Origin: Vulcanimicrobium alpinum
GTDB lineage: Bacteria; Vulcanimicrobiota; Vulcanimicrobiia; Vulcanimicrobiales; Vulcanimicrobiaceae
Direction: 5' to 3'
Assembly (NCBI RefSeq): GCF_027923555.1
Contig: NZ_AP025523.1
Coordinates: 3,228,484-3,292,483 of the forward strand
Length of the DNA: 64,000 bases
Every line of letters starts with the position of its first letter. Position 1 is the stretch's first letter. The position numbers and the translations under genes are program-made. Below the pieces are notes generated by a model. The model saw only the letters and a list, made by a program, of their open reading frames with translations. It did no database searches and was not told the origin of the DNA. Shown piece after piece: positions 33,772 through 42,046 of the stretch.

Positions 33772-35375
33772 CAGGCGTAGGCGTTCCAGGTTGGGTTGAA
33801 GGCGTTGGGGGAAAAGTTGCGGAGCGTCGTGCGGTACGCGTATGAGTACGACGGGTTGAAAAGGTAGACGATCGGGACGGCGTCGGCGACGCGCCGTTCG
33901 ATCTGTGCGTAGAGCAGCTTGCGCTCGGCACGATCCGGCGCGACGAGCGCCCGCGCTTCGAGCGCATCGACCGCGGGATCGCACCAGCGCATCACGTTGC
34001 CGCTCCCCGCGCACGTGAGCAGGAAGGAGTCGTCCGGGTCGGCCCCCATCGGCCACGGGACGTAGGCCAAATCGAACGCGCCGGTCGCGAGCGTCCCGCC
34101 CTGGGACTTGGGCAGAAACAACTGCGCGTTCGAGAGCGATTTGATCGTCACGTTCATCCCGCGCGCTTTGAGTTCGCTCTGCACGAGCGTTGCGACCCGC
34201 ACGCCGGTCTGCGATTCGGGAAACTGCACGTAGGTGAGCGCGAGCGCCACGCCGCGCTTCGCGCGCATCCCGTCGGCGCCGCGCCTCCAGCCTGCGGCGT
34301 CGAGGAGCCGGTCCGCGGCCGCGGGGTCGAACGCCGGCTCGTGCACCGACGGATCGCGCGCCCACGAGCCCAGCGGCTGCGCGGTGTCGACGACGGGATA
34401 GCGCCCGAACGTGATCTTCCGCGAGATCGCGCCGCGGTCGATGGCAGCGGCGATCGCGCGGCGCACGCGCGCGTCGTCGAGCGGCGCATGCGCGGTGTTG
34501 ATCGCGATCCCGGCGATCAAGGTCAGCGGGACAGTCCGGAACGCGATCCCGCCCGGCGCGCCGAGCGTCTCGCGCTGGGCCGGCGAGAACAGGTTCCAGT
34601 CGAGTTCGCCGCTGCGCATGAGGGTGAAGTTGGTGTTGGGATCCGGGACGACACGAAGGTCCAGACGGGACGCCCGCGGCGCGCCGCGCCAGTAGGTCGG
34701 GTTCGGCTCGTAGATCAGCCGCTCGCCGCGCGACCACGAGACGAGCCGGTAGGGGCCGTTGCCGACGGGGTGCGCGCCGAACGCGCTCGTCGCAAGCGAC
34801 GGTTCTTTTTCCAGGAGGTGGGCCGGAAGCACGTACTGCGGCGCGACGCCGTAGCTGAACAGCGTCGCGACCGCCGGAGCCCACGCGTTCTTGAGCGTGA
34901 CGCGCACGGTGTGCGGGTCGACTGCCTCGACGCGCGCGACGCGGTCGTAGCCCGCGCGCGAGCGCACCGGGTTGCGGTCGTCGAGGATCGCGTGGAGCGT
35001 CCATACGACATCGTGCGCGTCGACGGGCGCGCCGTCGCTCCAGCGCACGCCGCGCCGCAGGTGGTAGACGATCGTCCGGCCGTCGCGCGAGATCCCGCCG
35101 TTCGCCGCCGTCGGGATACGGTCGAGCAGGATCGGGATCGCGCGGCCGCGTTCATCGACGTCGATGAACGGTTCGAACGCAAGCCGCGCGACTTGTTGTT
35201 CGACGCTGTTGGCGTCGACGTGCGCGAAGAGCGGATCGAGCGTCTGCGGATCGGCGGCGAGTGCGAACCGCACCCCGCTGCCCGAAGCGGCTCCGCCGGC
35301 GTCAGGAGCGCGGGCGCACCCCGCAGCGCCGGCGACCACGACCGCGGCGAGAAGAACGGCGGCGGCTCTGAGCAT
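33762..35375 (-). CDS. family-5 (DppA/OppA-type) solute-binding lipoprotein, second copy
   Basis: Extracytoplasmic binding protein of 537 residues. From ATG 35375 (GAGG five bases upstream) it opens MLRAAAVLLAAVVVAGAAGC with lipobox Cys20; a GTG at 35390 is the alternative. Family blocks are RTIVYHLRRGVRWSDGAPV, DVVWTLHAILDDRN, RGERLIYEPNPTYWRGAP and VRRAIAAAIDRGAISRKI. It resembles the binding protein at 29 kb but is clearly diverged. Its stop codon lies inside a dispersed repeat remnant. No permease or ATPase gene is adjacent. Ligand unknown; peptides are typical for the family. Confidence 0.87.
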   Translation of the reverse strand: MLRAAAVLLAAVVVAGAAGCARAPDAGGAASGSGVRFALAADPQTLDPLFAHVDANSVEQQVARLAFEPFIDVDERGRAIPILLDRIPTAANGGISRDGRTIVYHLRRGVRWSDGAPVDAHDVVWTLHAILDDRNPVRSRAGYDRVARVEAVDPHTVRVTLKNAWAPAVATLFSYGVAPQYVLPAHLLEKEPSLATSAFGAHPVGNGPYRLVSWSRGERLIYEPNPTYWRGAPRASRLDLRVVPDPNTNFTLMRSGELDWNLFSPAQRETLGAPGGIAFRTVPLTLIAGIAINTAHAPLDDARVRRAIAAAIDRGAISRKITFGRYPVVDTAQPLGSWARDPSVHEPAFDPAAADRLLDAAGWRRGADGMRAKRGVALALTYVQFPESQTGVRVATLVQSELKARGMNVTIKSLSNAQLFLPKSQGGTLATGAFDLAYVPWPMGADPDDSFLLTCAGSGNVMRWCDPAVDALEARALVAPDRAERKLLYAQIERRVADAVPIVYLFNPSYSYAYRTTLRNFSPNAFNPTWNAYAWSR

Positions 35376-35411
35376 CGCCGCCTCGTTCACGGATCGGGGC
35401 GGTTCGCCCCG

Positions 35412-35615
35412 TCAGGCCGCGCCCGACTCGGCTTCCGTCTCTTCGGGGCGGCGCCAAATGATCGATGCCTCCGTTCGGACGCGATCGATCGCTTGGTCCA
35501 GCGCTTGGGTCCGGTCGGCGCGGCAAGCGCAACCGATGCCGCGCGCTCCCGCGCAGCCGGCTTCACCGTGATCTTCGAGGCTATGGCCGCAGGGACAGTG
35601 TACGAGGTAATTCAT
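35412..35615 (-). CDS. Cys-rich miniprotein with CxCGH motif
   Basis: 67 residues, unknown function. MNYLVHCPCGHSLEDHGEAG is followed by CAGARGIGCACRADR, giving a CxC-GH-x4-H ... C ... CxC array that could bind zinc, and then an acidic helical tail (TQALDQAIDRVRTEASI). I chose ATG 35615 because GGAGG is spaced nine bases upstream; a GTG nine bases earlier would sit on that site. Similar short Cys/His proteins occur in actinobacteria and other soil bacteria, as far as I recall. It diverges from the AsnC gene across a short region with a perfect palindrome. Confidence 0.6.
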   Translation of the reverse strand: MNYLVHCPCGHSLEDHGEAGCAGARGIGCACRADRTQALDQAIDRVRTEASIIWRRPEETEAESGAA

Positions 35616-35630
35616 TCCGCTCACCCTCCT

Positions 35631-35642
35631 CCCACTAGTGGG
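35631..35642. promoter_or_regulatory. perfect 12-bp palindrome between divergent genes
   Basis: CCCACTAGTGGG lies 16 bases from the miniprotein start and about 110 bases from the AsnC start. A symmetric site in a divergent region next to a regulator gene is a candidate operator. The binding protein is not known; the neighbouring AsnC regulator is the obvious candidate. Confidence 0.35.
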
Positions 35643-35754
35643 TCGCTATCGTACAATTCGCGCTGTACCTCGTCGGTACGGAACCGAACACTCTCGCTTG
35701 AGGGGCGGGGAGCGAGCCAGGAAGCGATCCCGGCGTCGAAGAAATCTACGCTCT

Positions 35755-36273
35755 ATGGCGTTAAAGGCCGAAACAATCGATGCACGCAACGGTCGAGCAC
35801 CCGCCGGACATCCGGAACTGGACCGCATCGACCTGCGCCTGCTGGAAGCGCTGCAGCGCAACGCTCGCTCGACCTATGCCGAGCTGGGCGCGCTCGTCGG
35901 CCTCAAGCCGCCGGCGGTTCACGACCGCGTGAAGCGGCTTGAGAATCGCGGCTTCGTGCGCAGCTACGCGGCGCAGCTCGACCCGCGCCGCGTCGGCTAC
36001 GAACTGACCGCGTTCGTCGGCGCGTACTGCGCGCCCGACCTCGACTACGACGCCTTCACCGCTGCCATCCAAACGTTTCCTGAAGTGCTCGAGATCCACA
36101 GCGTCGCCGGCGACGAGACCTACGTCCTCAAGGTCGTCACCCGGTCGACCGGCCATCTCGACGACTTCCTCACCCGGCTCAAGCGCGTCCCCGGCGTCGC
36201 CCGGACGCGCACGACGATCGTGCTCTCGACGCCGTTCGAGCGCGGCGGGCTCCCCGTCGAGGCGCTCGGATGA
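35755..36273 (+). CDS. Lrp/AsnC family transcriptional regulator
   Basis: 172 residues. The helix-turn-helix follows the usual opening (ELDRIDLRLLEALQRNARST, then LGALVGLKPPAVHDRVKRLE), and the C-terminal RAM ligand domain includes PEVLEIHSVAGDETYVLKVV with the GD-x2-Y motif. ATG 35755 gives a short Ala-rich lead before the HTH; upstream in-frame codons are Arg-rich and unconvincing. It overlaps the diaminohexanoate dehydrogenase gene in an ATGA, so it heads the lysine-degradation operon and probably senses lysine or a related amino acid, as Lrp-type regulators do. Confidence 0.88.
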   Translation: MALKAETIDARNGRAPAGHPELDRIDLRLLEALQRNARSTYAELGALVGLKPPAVHDRVKRLENRGFVRSYAAQLDPRRVGYELTAFVGAYCAPDLDYDAFTAAIQTFPEVLEIHSVAGDETYVLKVVTRSTGHLDDFLTRLKRVPGVARTRTTIVLSTPFERGGLPVEALG

Positions 36274-37352
36274 TCGCGGCAGTCACGCCGCTCTGCCGGC
36301 TCGGCTCGCATCGCGTCATCGAGCCGAAGGGCGCGCTCCCTCAGAACGCGTGGAAAGTCGACAACACGCCGCGCGCGCTCGCGAACGAGATTTTGTGCGA
36401 CGTCGAGACGCTCAACATCGACTCGGCGTCGTTCAAACAGATCGCCGATACCGCCGGCGGCGACGAGCGTGCGATCGCGGCGCGCATTCTGGAAACGGTG
36501 CGCGAGCGCGGGAAGCAGCACAATGCGGTCACCGGGAGCGGCGGGATGTTCATCGGACGCGTCGTCGCGATCGGCGACGAGCTCGCCGCACGCGACGATA
36601 TCGCGATCGGCAACCGCATCGCCTCGCTCGTCTCGCTGACCCTCACGCCGCTGCAGCTCGACGCGATCGAACGTGTCGATCTCGCGACCGGCCAAGTGCG
36701 CGTGCGCGGGAAAGCGATTCTCTTCGCGAGCGGGATCTACGCCCGGTTGCCGGACGACCTGCCGGTCGACGTCGCGCTCGCCGTCCTCGACGTCGCGGGC
36801 GCACCGGCGCAAGTGCGGCGGCTCGCGCAGCCCGGCGCCACGGTCTGCGTGATCGGCGCCGACGGGAAATCCGGGATGCTGGCGTGCGCGCAGGCGCGCG
36901 AGCGGGTCGGCCCCGGCGGCCGCGTCGTCGGAATCGTCCCCGACGGCACCACGCCGAGCGCGAGACTGCTCGTCGATCACGGCTACGTCGACGCGATGAT
37001 CGTCGCCGACGCGCGCAACGCCCTCTCGGTGATCGAACACGTTCCCCAGGCGATGCCGCACCTGGCCGATCTGGTGGTGAACTGCGTGAACGTCGGCGGG
37101 ACCGAGGTCACCTCGATCGTCTGCTGCCGCGATCACGGCACGGTCTACTTCTTCTCGATGGCGACGTCGTTCACGGCCGCGGCGCTGGGCGCCGAGGGGA
37201 TCGGGAAAGACGTCAACATGATGGTCGGCAACGGGTACGCTCACGGCCACGCGGTCGTCGCGCTGCAGACGCTGCGCGATCATCCGGCGATTCACGACTA
37301 TTTCGTCGCGCGCTACGCGACGGCGACGGCTTCGGAGATTCCCACGCGATGA
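36270..37352 (+). CDS. kdd: L-erythro-3,5-diaminohexanoate dehydrogenase
   Basis: Oxidatively deaminates L-erythro-3,5-diaminohexanoate to 3-keto-5-aminohexanoate with NAD+, a step of lysine degradation through beta-lysine. The 360-residue protein shows features of that family: CRLGSHRVIEPKGALPQNAW near the start, GSGGMFIGRVVAIGD in the middle, a Rossmann segment ATVCVIGADGKSGMLACAQA, and GNGYAHGHAVVALQTLRDHP near the end. It overlaps the regulator gene upstream and the lysine 2,3-aminomutase gene downstream by four bases each, which strongly supports the pathway. The beta-lysine 5,6-aminomutase and thiolase-like steps are not in this window. Confidence 0.82.
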   Translation: MIAAVTPLCRLGSHRVIEPKGALPQNAWKVDNTPRALANEILCDVETLNIDSASFKQIADTAGGDERAIAARILETVRERGKQHNAVTGSGGMFIGRVVAIGDELAARDDIAIGNRIASLVSLTLTPLQLDAIERVDLATGQVRVRGKAILFASGIYARLPDDLPVDVALAVLDVAGAPAQVRRLAQPGATVCVIGADGKSGMLACAQARERVGPGGRVVGIVPDGTTPSARLLVDHGYVDAMIVADARNALSVIEHVPQAMPHLADLVVNCVNVGGTEVTSIVCCRDHGTVYFFSMATSFTAAALGAEGIGKDVNMMVGNGYAHGHAVVALQTLRDHPAIHDYFVARYATATASEIPTR

Positions 37353-38710
37353 TGCATCACCACAAGCCGCCGGTCGATCCCGCCGAGCTCGAGCACCGCA
37401 ACGTGCGCCAAGGTGAGTTCTGGCGCGACGTTCCGGCGTACGAGCACGTCGACGAAGCGACGTTCCTCGACCACATCTGGCAGGGCCGCAACTCGGTGAA
37501 GACGCCGGAGGAACTCTTCGAGACGATCGGGACGAGCGTCGACCCGACGTTTCTCGAAGACGCCAAGGAAGGGTTCCGCCGCGCGCCGATGGCGGTGCGC
37601 GTCTCACCGTACGCGATCGCCTCGATCGATTGGACGCGTCCGTACGAAGATCCGATCCGCCTGCAGTTCATCCCGGTCGCCTCGCGCCTGCTCCCCGATC
37701 ATCCGCGGCTGACGCTGGACTCGCTGCACGAACAGGACGACTCGCCGGTGCAGGGTCTCACCCACCGCTACGTCGACAAGGCGCTCTTCCTGCCGCTGCA
37801 GACCTGCCCGGTGTATTGCCGTTTCTGCACCCGCTCGTACGCGATCGGTCCCGATACGGAGAACGTCGACAAAGCGCCGCTCGCGAAGACGACCGACCTC
37901 TGGAAGGCGGCGTTCGACTATATCGCCTCGCGCCCGGAGATCGAGGACATCGTGATCTCGGGCGGCGATACGTATCAGCTCGCGCCGAAGAATATCACGT
38001 TGATCGGCGACGCGCTGCTCGCGATCCCGCACGTGCGGCGGATGCGCTTCGCGACCAAAGGCCCGGCGGTGATGCCGATGAAGATCCTCACCGACACGGC
38101 GTGGACCGATGCGCTCACCGGCGTCGTCGAGCGCGGGCGCGCGCTCGGCAAGGACGTCGTCCTGCACACGCACTTCAACTCCCCCAATGAGATCACGTGG
38201 ATCACGCAGCGGGCGATGGCGCTGCTGTTCGAGCGCGGGATCACCGTGCGCAACCAAAGCGTGCTGATCCGCGGAGTCAACGACGACGCGCGCACGATGA
38301 CGACCCTGGTGAAGCGGCTGTCGTGGATCAACGTGCATCCGTACTACGTGTACATGCACGATCTGGTGAAGGGCGTGGAAGACATGCGCACCAGCGTGCA
38401 GACGTCGATCGAACTCGAAAAAGCGGTGCGCGGGACGACGGCGGGCTTCAACACGCCCCTCTTCATCTGCGACGCCCCGGGCGGCGGCGGGAAGCGCGAC
38501 ATCCACTCGTTCGACTACTACGATCGCGAAAACGGGATCGCGGTCTACTCGGCGCCCAGCGTGAAGCCCGGGCAATCGTTCCTGTACTTCGATCCGATCG
38601 ATACGCTTGCACCCGAGGCGCAGGCGCGCTGGGCGGTGCCGGAACTCCAGGAGCGGATGATCGCCGAGGCCGTCGCGCGCGGAGGCGCGAAAGTCGCCGC
38701 CCTGGCTTAG
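37349..38710 (+). CDS. kamA: lysine 2,3-aminomutase (radical SAM, PLP)
   Basis: Moves the alpha-amino group of L-lysine to C3, giving L-beta-lysine. The radical SAM cluster motif is CPVYCRFC (C153, C157, C160). The PLP site is DAPGGGGKRDIHS, matching the PGGGGK lysine motif of characterised aminomutases, and VISGGDTYQL and HTHFNSPNEIT are other family blocks. At 453 residues it has normal length. It starts in an ATGA overlap with kdd; a second ATG follows at once. Glutamate 2,3-aminomutase is a close relative, but co-transcription with kdd favours lysine. Confidence 0.9.
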   Translation: MMHHHKPPVDPAELEHRNVRQGEFWRDVPAYEHVDEATFLDHIWQGRNSVKTPEELFETIGTSVDPTFLEDAKEGFRRAPMAVRVSPYAIASIDWTRPYEDPIRLQFIPVASRLLPDHPRLTLDSLHEQDDSPVQGLTHRYVDKALFLPLQTCPVYCRFCTRSYAIGPDTENVDKAPLAKTTDLWKAAFDYIASRPEIEDIVISGGDTYQLAPKNITLIGDALLAIPHVRRMRFATKGPAVMPMKILTDTAWTDALTGVVERGRALGKDVVLHTHFNSPNEITWITQRAMALLFERGITVRNQSVLIRGVNDDARTMTTLVKRLSWINVHPYYVYMHDLVKGVEDMRTSVQTSIELEKAVRGTTAGFNTPLFICDAPGGGGKRDIHSFDYYDRENGIAVYSAPSVKPGQSFLYFDPIDTLAPEAQARWAVPELQERMIAEAVARGGAKVAALA

Positions 38711-38749
38711 GGACCGGGGGGAGCGGCGCCGCGGCCCGAAGGGCGGCGC

Positions 38750-39163
38750 ATGTTGAGCGGATTTCGAGCCTTCCTCCTGCGCGGGAACGTCGTCGATCTC
38801 GCGGTCGCCGTGGTGATCGGCGCAGCCTTCGGCGCGGTCGTCACCGCGTTCGTCAAAGACCTCATCACGCCGCTGATAGCGGCGCTGTTCGGGAAGCCGG
38901 ATTTCAGCGCGATCGGCTTCACGATCAACAACGCGCGGTTTCTGGTCGGGGATTTCATCAACGCGCTGATCGCGTTCGTCCTCGTCGCGGCGGCCGTGTA
39001 CTACGCGGTCGTGCTGCCGATGCAGCACGTCGACGCGTGGCGCAAGCGCGGCGAGCCGTTGCCGCCGGCGACCAAAGAGTGCCCGTACTGCCTCGAGACC
39101 GTCCCCGTCGCCGCGAGTAAGTGCCGCGCGTGCACGTCGGCGCTCGGAGTCGCTTCGGCCTGA
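38750..39163 (+). CDS. mscL: large-conductance mechanosensitive channel with C-terminal zinc ribbon
   Basis: Inner-membrane channel that opens under osmotic downshock. The N-terminus [20 protein letters not shown] is the conserved first helix and pore segment; a second helix is [20 protein letters not shown]. After the second helix comes a C-terminal tail with two CxxC pairs ([20 protein letters not shown]), a zinc-ribbon-like end in place of the plain charged helix bundle of E. coli MscL. 137 residues, ATG start 39 bp after kamA. Confidence 0.92.
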   Translation: MLSGFRAFLLRGNVVDLAVAVVIGAAFGAVVTAFVKDLITPLIAALFGKPDFSAIGFTINNARFLVGDFINALIAFVLVAAAVYYAVVLPMQHVDAWRKRGEPLPPATKECPYCLETVPVAASKCRACTSALGVASA

Positions 39164-39185
39164 GGCGTCGAAGCGCCGCGGTACC

Positions 39186-39476
39186 ATGCTGATCAACGCC
39201 GTCGTGTACACCGTCCCCGAAGACCGCGCCGACGAGGTCGAGCGCATGTTCGCCGAGCTCGCGGCCGCATCGCGCAAGGAGCCGGGATGCCTCGGCTACG
39301 AGGTGATGCGCGGCGGCGAGGGAGCGCGCGGAACGTTCGCGCTCTTCGAGAAGTGGCGCGATCAAGCGGCCCTCGACGAGCACATGGCGGCCGAGCATTT
39401 CATCCGGCTCGGATTGAACGGCGTCCGGCCGATCGCCACCGGCCGCACGGCGGTCAAGGGCGCGCTCGTCGCATAG
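39186..39476 (+). CDS. ABM-domain (antibiotic biosynthesis monooxygenase-like) protein
   Basis: 96 residues forming one ferredoxin-like alpha/beta domain: MLINAVVYTVPEDRADEVER, PGCLGYEVMRGGEG, FALFEKWRDQAALDEHMAA. Such proteins are monooxygenases, heme-degrading enzymes or quinol-related stress proteins of the YgiN type. The function here is not resolved. One base separates its stop from the next gene, so they are co-transcribed. Confidence 0.78.
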   Translation: MLINAVVYTVPEDRADEVERMFAELAAASRKEPGCLGYEVMRGGEGARGTFALFEKWRDQAALDEHMAAEHFIRLGLNGVRPIATGRTAVKGALVA

Positions 39477-39477
39477 C

Positions 39478-40026
39478 GTGCGCGTCTGCGTCTATTGCGG
39501 CTCGTCGCCGGGCGACGATCCGCGTTTCGCAGCGCACGCGCGCGCGTTCGGGACGGCCCTCGCACGGGCAGGCATCGGCGTCGTCTACGGCGGCGGCCGC
39601 ATCGGGCTGATGGGCGCCGTCGCCGATGCGGCGCTCGACGCGGGCGGCGAGGTGATCGGCGTCATCCCGCGCTTCCTCGAGGAGCGCGAGGTCGCGCATT
39701 CGGGCGTCGACCTGCGGGTCGTCGGCTCGATGCACGAACGCAAGGCGCTGATGGCCGAACTCGCCGACGCGTTCGTCGCGCTTCCGGGCGGCTTCGGAAC
39801 GTTCGAGGAGTTTTTCGAGATCGTCACGTGGGTGCAGCTCGGGCTCGCCGACGCGCCGTGCATCCTGGCGAATCTCGACGGCTACTTCGACCACTTGCTC
39901 GCGCTGATCGACTCCACGCATGCGAAGGGGTTCATCAGCGCTCGCAACCGCGCGATCGTCGAGTCGTTCGAGACGACCGCCGAAGTGATCGCGCGGCTCG
40001 CGCGCGACGATGCGCCGGCCCATTGA
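39478..40026 (+). CDS. LOG family protein (cytokinin riboside 5'-monophosphate phosphoribohydrolase-like)
   Basis: 182 residues, Rossmann-like LOG fold. RVCVYCGSSPGDDPRFAAHA at the start, VVYGGGRIGLMGAVADAAL and the signature ALPGGFGTFEEFFEIVTWVQ, with the PGGxGTxxE active-site motif, are all present. Family members remove the ribose phosphate from N6-modified AMP, releasing a free base. GTG start. A role in cytokinin-like signalling or in nucleotide salvage is possible; the sequence does not decide. Confidence 0.87.
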   Translation: MRVCVYCGSSPGDDPRFAAHARAFGTALARAGIGVVYGGGRIGLMGAVADAALDAGGEVIGVIPRFLEEREVAHSGVDLRVVGSMHERKALMAELADAFVALPGGFGTFEEFFEIVTWVQLGLADAPCILANLDGYFDHLLALIDSTHAKGFISARNRAIVESFETTAEVIARLARDDAPAH

Positions 40027-40146
40027 CGCGGCGACGCTGCGGCGTTAGATTCGTGGCCCGGCGCGCAAGCGATCGTTATCGCATGATTAACACGCTCGAA
40101 CGCCGTTCTTTGCAGCATGCCCTTGCCAGGAAAGCGTGGGTTCACG

Positions 40147-40305
40147 ATGTCGACCGCCCTGTTCCCGACTGATGATTCGCTCGCCGATGAGACGATCGAC
40201 CGCGCGGCGACGCTCGCCGTAAGCGGCGAGGCGCCCGACGACGTTGATGATGATGATGACGACGAGGACGACGATCTCGACGACGACGACGACGAGGCGG
40301 ACTGA
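40147..40305 (+). CDS. acidic miniprotein with poly-Asp tail
   Basis: 52 residues, unknown function. MSTALFPTDDSLADETIDRA is followed by a tail in which nearly every one of the last 22 residues is Asp or Glu. CAGGAAAG twelve bases upstream favours ATG 40147 over an ATG 30 bases earlier. The tail comes from a GAC/GAT tract, so it may have grown by slippage. A perfect hairpin follows 21 bases after the stop. Translation is plausible but not proved by similarity. Confidence 0.5.
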   Translation: MSTALFPTDDSLADETIDRAATLAVSGEAPDDVDDDDDDEDDDLDDDDDEAD

Positions 40306-40326
40306 TCGCCGCCCGGCGCCTGACCG

Positions 40327-40354
40327 TCGCGGTCCCGCTTCGGCGGGACCGCGA
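40327..40354. terminator. perfect 12-bp hairpin with TTCG loop, likely bidirectional terminator
   Basis: TCGCGGTCCCGC pairs exactly with its complement across a TTCG tetraloop. Flanking bases CTGAC and GTCAG can extend the stem with small bulges. It lies between the convergent acidic miniprotein and PhzF-family genes, where both transcripts should end. No long T-run follows. Confidence 0.75.
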
Positions 40355-40359
40355 TGCCG

Positions 40360-41202
40360 TCAGGCCCGCATCGTGCGCACGAGCGCGGCGGTTCCGCCGA
40401 CGCGGATGCGATCCGGCTCGACGCGGACGATGAGTTCGCTCGGCGACGGCTGCGGCATCAGCGCTCCCTGCTCGAACCGGTACGACGCATGCTCCGCGTT
40501 GTGCGCGAGGAGGCCGCCGAGCAGCCCCGCCGCCATTCCGGTCGCCGGCTCTTCGGGAATCCCGATCCGCGGCGCGAACATCCGGATCGTCGCGTCACAG
40601 CCGGGCGCATCGCGCGCATACACGTAGTACCCGTACGCATCCGCCTCGGCACTGATCGACGCGATCGCCTCGGGATCGGGGACGGCCGTCGCGAGCGCGT
40701 CGCGCGTCGTCTCGATGAGGATGAAGCGAACGCCATGATCGGCGATTACCGGCGTGCCGGCGAGCGCGTTCGGCGCGAGCGCGAGCGACGCCGCGATCGC
40801 GCCGGCGCGCGCGAACGGCGTGAGCGCGGGACGCGGCTGGTCCATGAAGATCCGGTCGCCCTCCCGCTCGATCGCGCGATCGCCGATCGTCGTCCGCTTC
40901 ACCGCCGTCGTTGCCGCGAGCATCCCGCGTTGGACGAGCAGGCCGAACGCGCCGACGGTCGCGTGGCCGCAGTCCGGCACCTGCGCGACCGGCGTGAAAA
41001 ACGTGACGTCGTACACGCCGTCGCCGAGATCGTGGACGAACGCCGTCTCGGGGACCGCGACGACGGCGGCGATCCGTTGACGCTCCGCAACGGGAATCAT
41101 GCCCGCGTCGAGGACGACCCCGGCGAGATTGCCGCCCGCGCCGTCCTTGGTGAATGCTGCGACGAGCGCAACCTCCGTCGTCCCGGTCGATGTCGTCTGC
41201 AT
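40360..41202 (-). CDS. PhzF family epimerase/isomerase
   Basis: 280 residues in two similar halves. EVALVAAFTKDGAGGNLAGV at the start, VVAVPETAFVHDLGDG with the catalytic Glu, VPDCGHATVGAFGLL and, in the second half, PEEPATGMAAGLLGG are family marks. PhzF itself isomerises trans-2,3-dihydro-3-hydroxyanthranilate; most relatives act on unknown substrates, and no other phenazine gene is near. It begins one base after the preceding gene's stop, so the two form an operon. Confidence 0.85.
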   Translation of the reverse strand: MQTTSTGTTEVALVAAFTKDGAGGNLAGVVLDAGMIPVAERQRIAAVVAVPETAFVHDLGDGVYDVTFFTPVAQVPDCGHATVGAFGLLVQRGMLAATTAVKRTTIGDRAIEREGDRIFMDQPRPALTPFARAGAIAASLALAPNALAGTPVIADHGVRFILIETTRDALATAVPDPEAIASISAEADAYGYYVYARDAPGCDATIRMFAPRIGIPEEPATGMAAGLLGGLLAHNAEHASYRFEQGALMPQPSPSELIVRVEPDRIRVGGTAALVRTMRA

Positions 41203-41203
41203 G

Positions 41204-42046
41204 CTACAGCGGCGCTTCCTGGAGATGCGCGGCGTAGGAGCGAGGGTCGAAATACCAGCCGGGGAGCGACGGCGGAAACTTGATGTCGCTGAAGATGTAG
41301 TCGACGTCCTTGCCGTCGTCGTGATATCCGCCGCCGACGATGCCGTGGAGCGACGTGACGACCGGATGACCGTCGACGTTCCCCATCGTGATCGTGAACG
41401 TCACCGGGAAGACTTGCGCTCTCGACGGGTTGGAATCGGTGAACAGTTTGTCGGTCGCGACGAGTTTGTGGAGTTCGAGCGTGGTTTTGTCGCAGTAGAT
41501 CTCACGCAGGCGGTTGCGCTCGACGTCGCGCGTCGGCTCGATGGTGAGATGGAGTTCGTCGCCGATCGTCTCGATCGCCGTGACCTTGTAGTCGAACTCG
41601 AAGATCCCGCGCACGGCGCCGATGATCGGGGGCGCGATCCCGCTGGGCTCGGGCGTCGGCACGTCGCTCACGAGCGTTTTGCGCAGCGGCGCCGGTTCGA
41701 AGACGTCGGCGGTCGGCGGCCCCGGATCGCGGTCTTCGTTGAACGCCGGGCGGTCGAACGTCATGTCGCCGCGCGCGAAGTCGCGGAAGACCAGCCGCGT
41801 GAGCGCCGCGCGATCCGCGTTGCGCACCCAGATGTGCTTCGTGTAGCTGTTGACGGGATCGACGTAGCCGTTCGTGGCGAGCTGCTTGCGCGTGAGCGTG
41901 TAGGTCTCGAACGGCGGCGGCGGCCGATGCGTGCGGAACTGCGCCCGGATCATGCCGAGCAGACGCTGAGGCGTCGGCGAGGGGGTCGGCGACGGGGCCG
42001 GCGTGCGAACCGCCACCGCGGCCGCGAGGAGCACGGGAGCCAGCAT
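41204..42046 (-). CDS. secreted protein, unknown function, possibly LolA-like fold
   Basis: 280 residues from ATG 42046. A signal peptide (MLAPVLLAAAVAVRTPAPSP) leads into a short Pro/Thr linker, then FETYTLTRKQLATNGYVDPV and a beta-rich domain with REIYCDKTTLELHKLVATDK and TMGNVDGHPVVTSLHGIVGG. The pattern of strands resembles outer-membrane lipoprotein-sorting (LolA/RseB-type) domains, but I see no decisive motif. A longer in-frame start at 42166 would overlap the divergent dehydrogenase start and is unlikely. Co-transcribed with the PhzF-family gene. Confidence 0.55.
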   Translation of the reverse strand: MLAPVLLAAAVAVRTPAPSPTPSPTPQRLLGMIRAQFRTHRPPPPFETYTLTRKQLATNGYVDPVNSYTKHIWVRNADRAALTRLVFRDFARGDMTFDRPAFNEDRDPGPPTADVFEPAPLRKTLVSDVPTPEPSGIAPPIIGAVRGIFEFDYKVTAIETIGDELHLTIEPTRDVERNRLREIYCDKTTLELHKLVATDKLFTDSNPSRAQVFPVTFTITMGNVDGHPVVTSLHGIVGGGYHDDGKDVDYIFSDIKFPPSLPGWYFDPRSYAAHLQEAPL

